Shown here: piece after piece, positions 61,670 to 64,000 of the stretch
How the letters are laid out: every line of letters starts with the position of its first letter
Position numbering within the stretch: the first letter of the stretch is position 1
NCBI RefSeq assembly: GCF_000374085.1
Contig: NZ_KB893570.1
Coordinates: forward strand, 65,155-129,154
Reading direction: 5' to 3'
Length of the DNA stretch: 64,000 nt
Origin: Spirosoma spitsbergense DSM 19989
GTDB lineage: Bacteria; Bacteroidota; Bacteroidia; Cytophagales; Spirosomataceae
Position numbers and translations under genes: made by a program
The notes under the pieces: model-generated
The model's database searches: none
Seen by the model: only the letters and a program-made list of their open reading frames with translations
Told to the model about the DNA's origin: nothing

Positions 61670-64000
61670 TTACTGCTTTAGCAAAAACGCGGTTAAATCG
61701 GCCAGTTGCTGGTTCGACATACCTAACGCCGTGGGATCGGGCATCAGGCTGGTTTTATACTGGCGACGGGAGAAAACATCACTGGCTAGTATCGTGTGCT
61801 TCTGGCCTTTTATCCCTTTAACTACGAGGGCATCAGCCCCGTCGCTTACCAGAAAACCATAGTAGGTCTGTCCCTTCTTGGTGGTAATAAGCCAGGGTTC
61901 ATAACCGAAGGCAATCCCTGCGTTGGGATAGATGATATTATCCAGCAGCGAATTTTTATCGAATTTCTGGTAAATCTGCGTCAATTCCGGACCAACGTCA
62001 GCCCCCTGCTGACCGTGCCGATGGCAGGTAATACAATACGTTTTAAAAACCGTTTGGCCTTTCTGGCTGTTACCCGACAGCATAGCAATCTGTACGACAG
62101 CCGGATCGTCGTTGCTCATTTTTTCGGCTTTTTCAGGCACGGGAACATTTTCCTCTTTCGTCTCTACCGATACCGCCTGCACCGGAACCGTAGATACAGG
62201 AACAGTTTTGACCGGCTCTTTTTCCATTATTGTCTTTATACCCGCTGCATCGGCCACTGGTTGAGCCGGAGAGCTTGAAATACTAGCTATCGATGGCTTT
62301 TCAGCCACTGGCTGAGACTTTTCGACCATCGCCTGAGTTGGGGGTTTCCAGGGAAAATACTCTTTGCCCATTGTTTTAACCGACTGGTCTTTATTGGTTC
62401 GAATACCAGGTCCAGCCGCCTTGATTAAATCATCCGATAGCTTTCCATCAGCGGCCAGACCAATCAACAGTTTTGCTCCTTCAGCATCTTTGGACATGGT
62501 TACCGCCATTTTTCGCTTATCAGCGGCCGATGTATTTTCATCCAGGAGAACCTGCCGGTTGGTCAGCATTTTCTGTTCCTCCACCGACGTATTGACGGGC
62601 ATCACGTCATCCCAGTTCAGGAATTTGGCCCAGTCGTTACCCCGCCTGAATCCTAACCAGTATTGGGCCTGATCCGCCACGTCTTTATCTGTCGATTTCG
62701 ATAGTTCCAACATTGCCTTCGCGGCTGGTTCGCTCTTGACAAACCCAATCGTGACGATGGCCTGTTGCCGGGCAGCTGCGGTTAGGGAAGGATTATCAGC
62801 TCGTTTTTTCAACATCGGAACGGCGGACGGCGGATGTAATTCCCAAACAAGGTCGGCCGTTCGCTGGTCCCAGTCGGCAGGATCTTCGGGCATTGTCTGA
62901 CGCAAATCAAAAAACAACGCTTCTTCTTTTCCGTCAGCGGCCTCACCCAATGCATTCAAATACCAGGGGTCCTTCCCATCATACCCTTTCACCAGATTGT
63001 TCAGGATAAATCGGCACTCAGCAAAAGGGATGTCCCGCACGGCCACAGCCACTTCCCGCCGAACAGCCGCGTTTCGGTCGACCGAGAGGTTGCCCAGTAA
63101 AGGCAGCAGGGCTTTCTGAGAGGCCGTAAGGGCTGGAATTGCTTTGGAATTGGCGGGCGTTATACTACGCAACGCCCTTAGCGCTACCAGCCGAACCGGC
63201 GCATCAACGGCTTTCAAAAGTCGTTCAACCTCAAACTGACCTTCGGCCCCGAGTTGGGCCAACAGAAAAATAGCGCGTGCCCGGAAATAAGGATTTGGCG
63301 AGGCCAATAGCCCCATTACGGGCTCAATTACCTTCTCACCCTGCTTGGCCAGTGCCTCAAATCCCAATACCCGAACATTGACTGCCGGACTACAGAGGGC
63401 AGCAATTTGCCCCTGTGTTGTTCGTAAATCAATCTTAGGCGCCTTGAGCTTTTTACCTTTGGGCGTAATCCGGTAAATACGGCCATACCCTTTTTGATCT
63501 TTCATCTGATGCCCTCCAACAACGGGATCGTACCAGTCGGCAATGTAGATGGCTCCATCCGTCCCTACCGCTACATCGCTGGGCCGGAACCATTTACGCG
63601 TGTCACTGGTAGTAGCATCCCATTTGTAATTGGCATCCACTTCTGGAAATGTGCTGATCAAATCCGTTCGCGGAAGTCGGTAGCCCGCGCCGGTGGGTTC
63701 AGGTTTGTAACTGAAAATGACGTTCCGACCGGCATCAGCACTGAGTAGCATTCCCCGATACTGCGGGCCAAGTTCATCTCCTTCGTACATAACCATACCC
63801 GTTGGCGACCCTGCCCCCGTGATGTCACCGGCCGGCATCACACCGGGGTCCTCCTGGTGCCAGTGTGCCACTGGAATTGGTTGGCCGGGGCGTTGGTCTC
63901 CCTGCCAGTAACGCGTACCATCACTGCTAAAATACCCCGCGTTGGCACCTTCCATCAACCAGCTTGTACGGCAGGCCACCACCTGATCGTCATTATCATT
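61670..64000 (-). CDS. Membrane-bound-dehydrogenase-type protein with HEAT repeats and c-type cytochrome (partial)
   Basis: The frame is open to the window edge, so the N-terminus is missing; the apparent first codon at 63982 is an internal GTG, and the residues beyond it continue NDNDDQ. Visible parts are the end of a beta-propeller sugar-dehydrogenase-like domain (FRPSDVAVGTDGAIYIADWYDPVVGG), alpha-helical HEAT-like repeats (about residues 185-470), a low-complexity Pro/Val/Glu linker, and a C-terminal heme-binding domain with CITCH (CxxCH) and DVGPEL. Such proteins carry electrons from oxidation of sugars or other substrates. The terminal region also has FGYEPWLI and the axial-type Met in SLMPDPTALGM. 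Confidence 0.88.
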   Translation of the reverse strand, partial: NDNDDQVVACRTSWLMEGANAGYFSSDGTRYWQGDQRPGQPIPVAHWHQEDPGVMPAGDITGAGSPTGMVMYEGDELGPQYRGMLLSADAGRNVIFSYKPEPTGAGYRLPRTDLISTFPEVDANYKWDATTSDTRKWFRPSDVAVGTDGAIYIADWYDPVVGGHQMKDQKGYGRIYRITPKGKKLKAPKIDLRTTQGQIAALCSPAVNVRVLGFEALAKQGEKVIEPVMGLLASPNPYFRARAIFLLAQLGAEGQFEVERLLKAVDAPVRLVALRALRSITPANSKAIPALTASQKALLPLLGNLSVDRNAAVRREVAVAVRDIPFAECRFILNNLVKGYDGKDPWYLNALGEAADGKEEALFFDLRQTMPEDPADWDQRTADLVWELHPPSAVPMLKKRADNPSLTAAARQQAIVTIGFVKSEPAAKAMLELSKSTDKDVADQAQYWLGFRRGNDWAKFLNWDDVMPVNTSVEEQKMLTNRQVLLDENTSAADKRKMAVTMSKDAEGAKLLIGLAADGKLSDDLIKAAGPGIRTNKDQSVKTMGKEYFPWKPPTQAMVEKSQPVAEKPSIASISSSPAQPVADAAGIKTIMEKEPVKTVPVSTVPVQAVSVETKEENVPVPEKAEKMSNDDPAVVQIAMLSGNSQKGQTVFKTYCITCHRHGQQGADVGPELTQIYQKFDKNSLLDNIIYPNAGIAFGYEPWLITTKKGQTYYGFLVSDGADALVVKGIKGQKHTILASDVFSRRQYKTSLMPDPTALGMSNQQLADLTAFLLKQ

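Overview
The window looks like chromosomal DNA of a Bacteroidota bacterium of the order Cytophagales, most like Spirosoma or a close relative. I infer this from gene content and promoter style, not from a database match. Supporting signs are -7 boxes of the TAnnTTTG type, almost no Shine-Dalgarno sequences, a C-terminal type IX secretion sorting domain, a TonB receptor/DUF4249 pair, a large FG-GAP/UnbV lipoprotein, a heme-binding dehydrogenase with HEAT repeats, and zinc-free ribosomal protein L32. I see no prophage, insertion sequence, plasmid gene or CRISPR array.

Layout. Positions 1-7 kb hold a SulP anion transporter, an SMR-like membrane protein, gatC, plsC, purH and a polysaccharide flippase. 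Positions 7-14 kb hold envelope genes (FG-GAP/UnbV lipoprotein, DUF4249 lipoprotein, TonB receptor). Positions 14-21.5 kb hold ppk2, msrA, a small outer-membrane barrel, a prolyl oligopeptidase, a DEDDh exonuclease and an S41 peptidase. Positions 21.6-27.3 kb are the conserved lipid/translation cluster DUF177-rpmF-plsX-fabH-efp-accB-accC. Positions 27.3-31.4 kb carry a myo-inositol oxygenase between two sodium:solute symporters. Positions 31.4-40.2 kb run mostly on the minus strand: DinB-like, Nudix, Dps, an L-2-hydroxyglutarate oxidase-like enzyme, a TrpD2-like protein, PBP4-type carboxypeptidase, a secreted zinc protease and msrB. recQ follows on the plus strand.

Positions 42.4-50.8 kb hold the complete tryptophan operon trpEGDCFBA with hisIE attached and then a small holin-like membrane protein. 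It is preceded by a leader peptide with three consecutive Trp codons and a terminator, the layout of ribosome-mediated attenuation. Directly in front, with only 15 nt between, is a tRNA-Pro(CGG) gene with the only clear promoter. This tRNA carries about 16 extra nucleotides in its T-arm. Positions 50.8-64 kb hold ridA, a 2042-residue alpha-2-macroglobulin, a cyclophilin, a barrel-less TonB-plug/macroglobulin-type protein and a truncated cytochrome/HEAT-repeat protein.

The most unusual signal is not a gene. Many stop-to-start spacers between co-directional genes carry an inverted repeat. One arm lies at or just after the stop codon of the upstream gene and the other lies just before the start codon of the next gene. 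The sequences are mostly unrelated from spacer to spacer, but the start-side arm is usually poor in G. Examples are plsX-fabH, fabH-efp, efp-accB, accB-accC (29 bp, perfect), dps-nudix, trpE-trpG, trpG-trpD, trpD-trpC, trpB-trpA and hisIE-holin. A related arrangement flanks the divergent msrB/recQ starts, and mirror-image promoters lie between purH and the flippase gene. This could be a sequence-independent translational-coupling device, or a by-product of a palindrome-generating mutation process.
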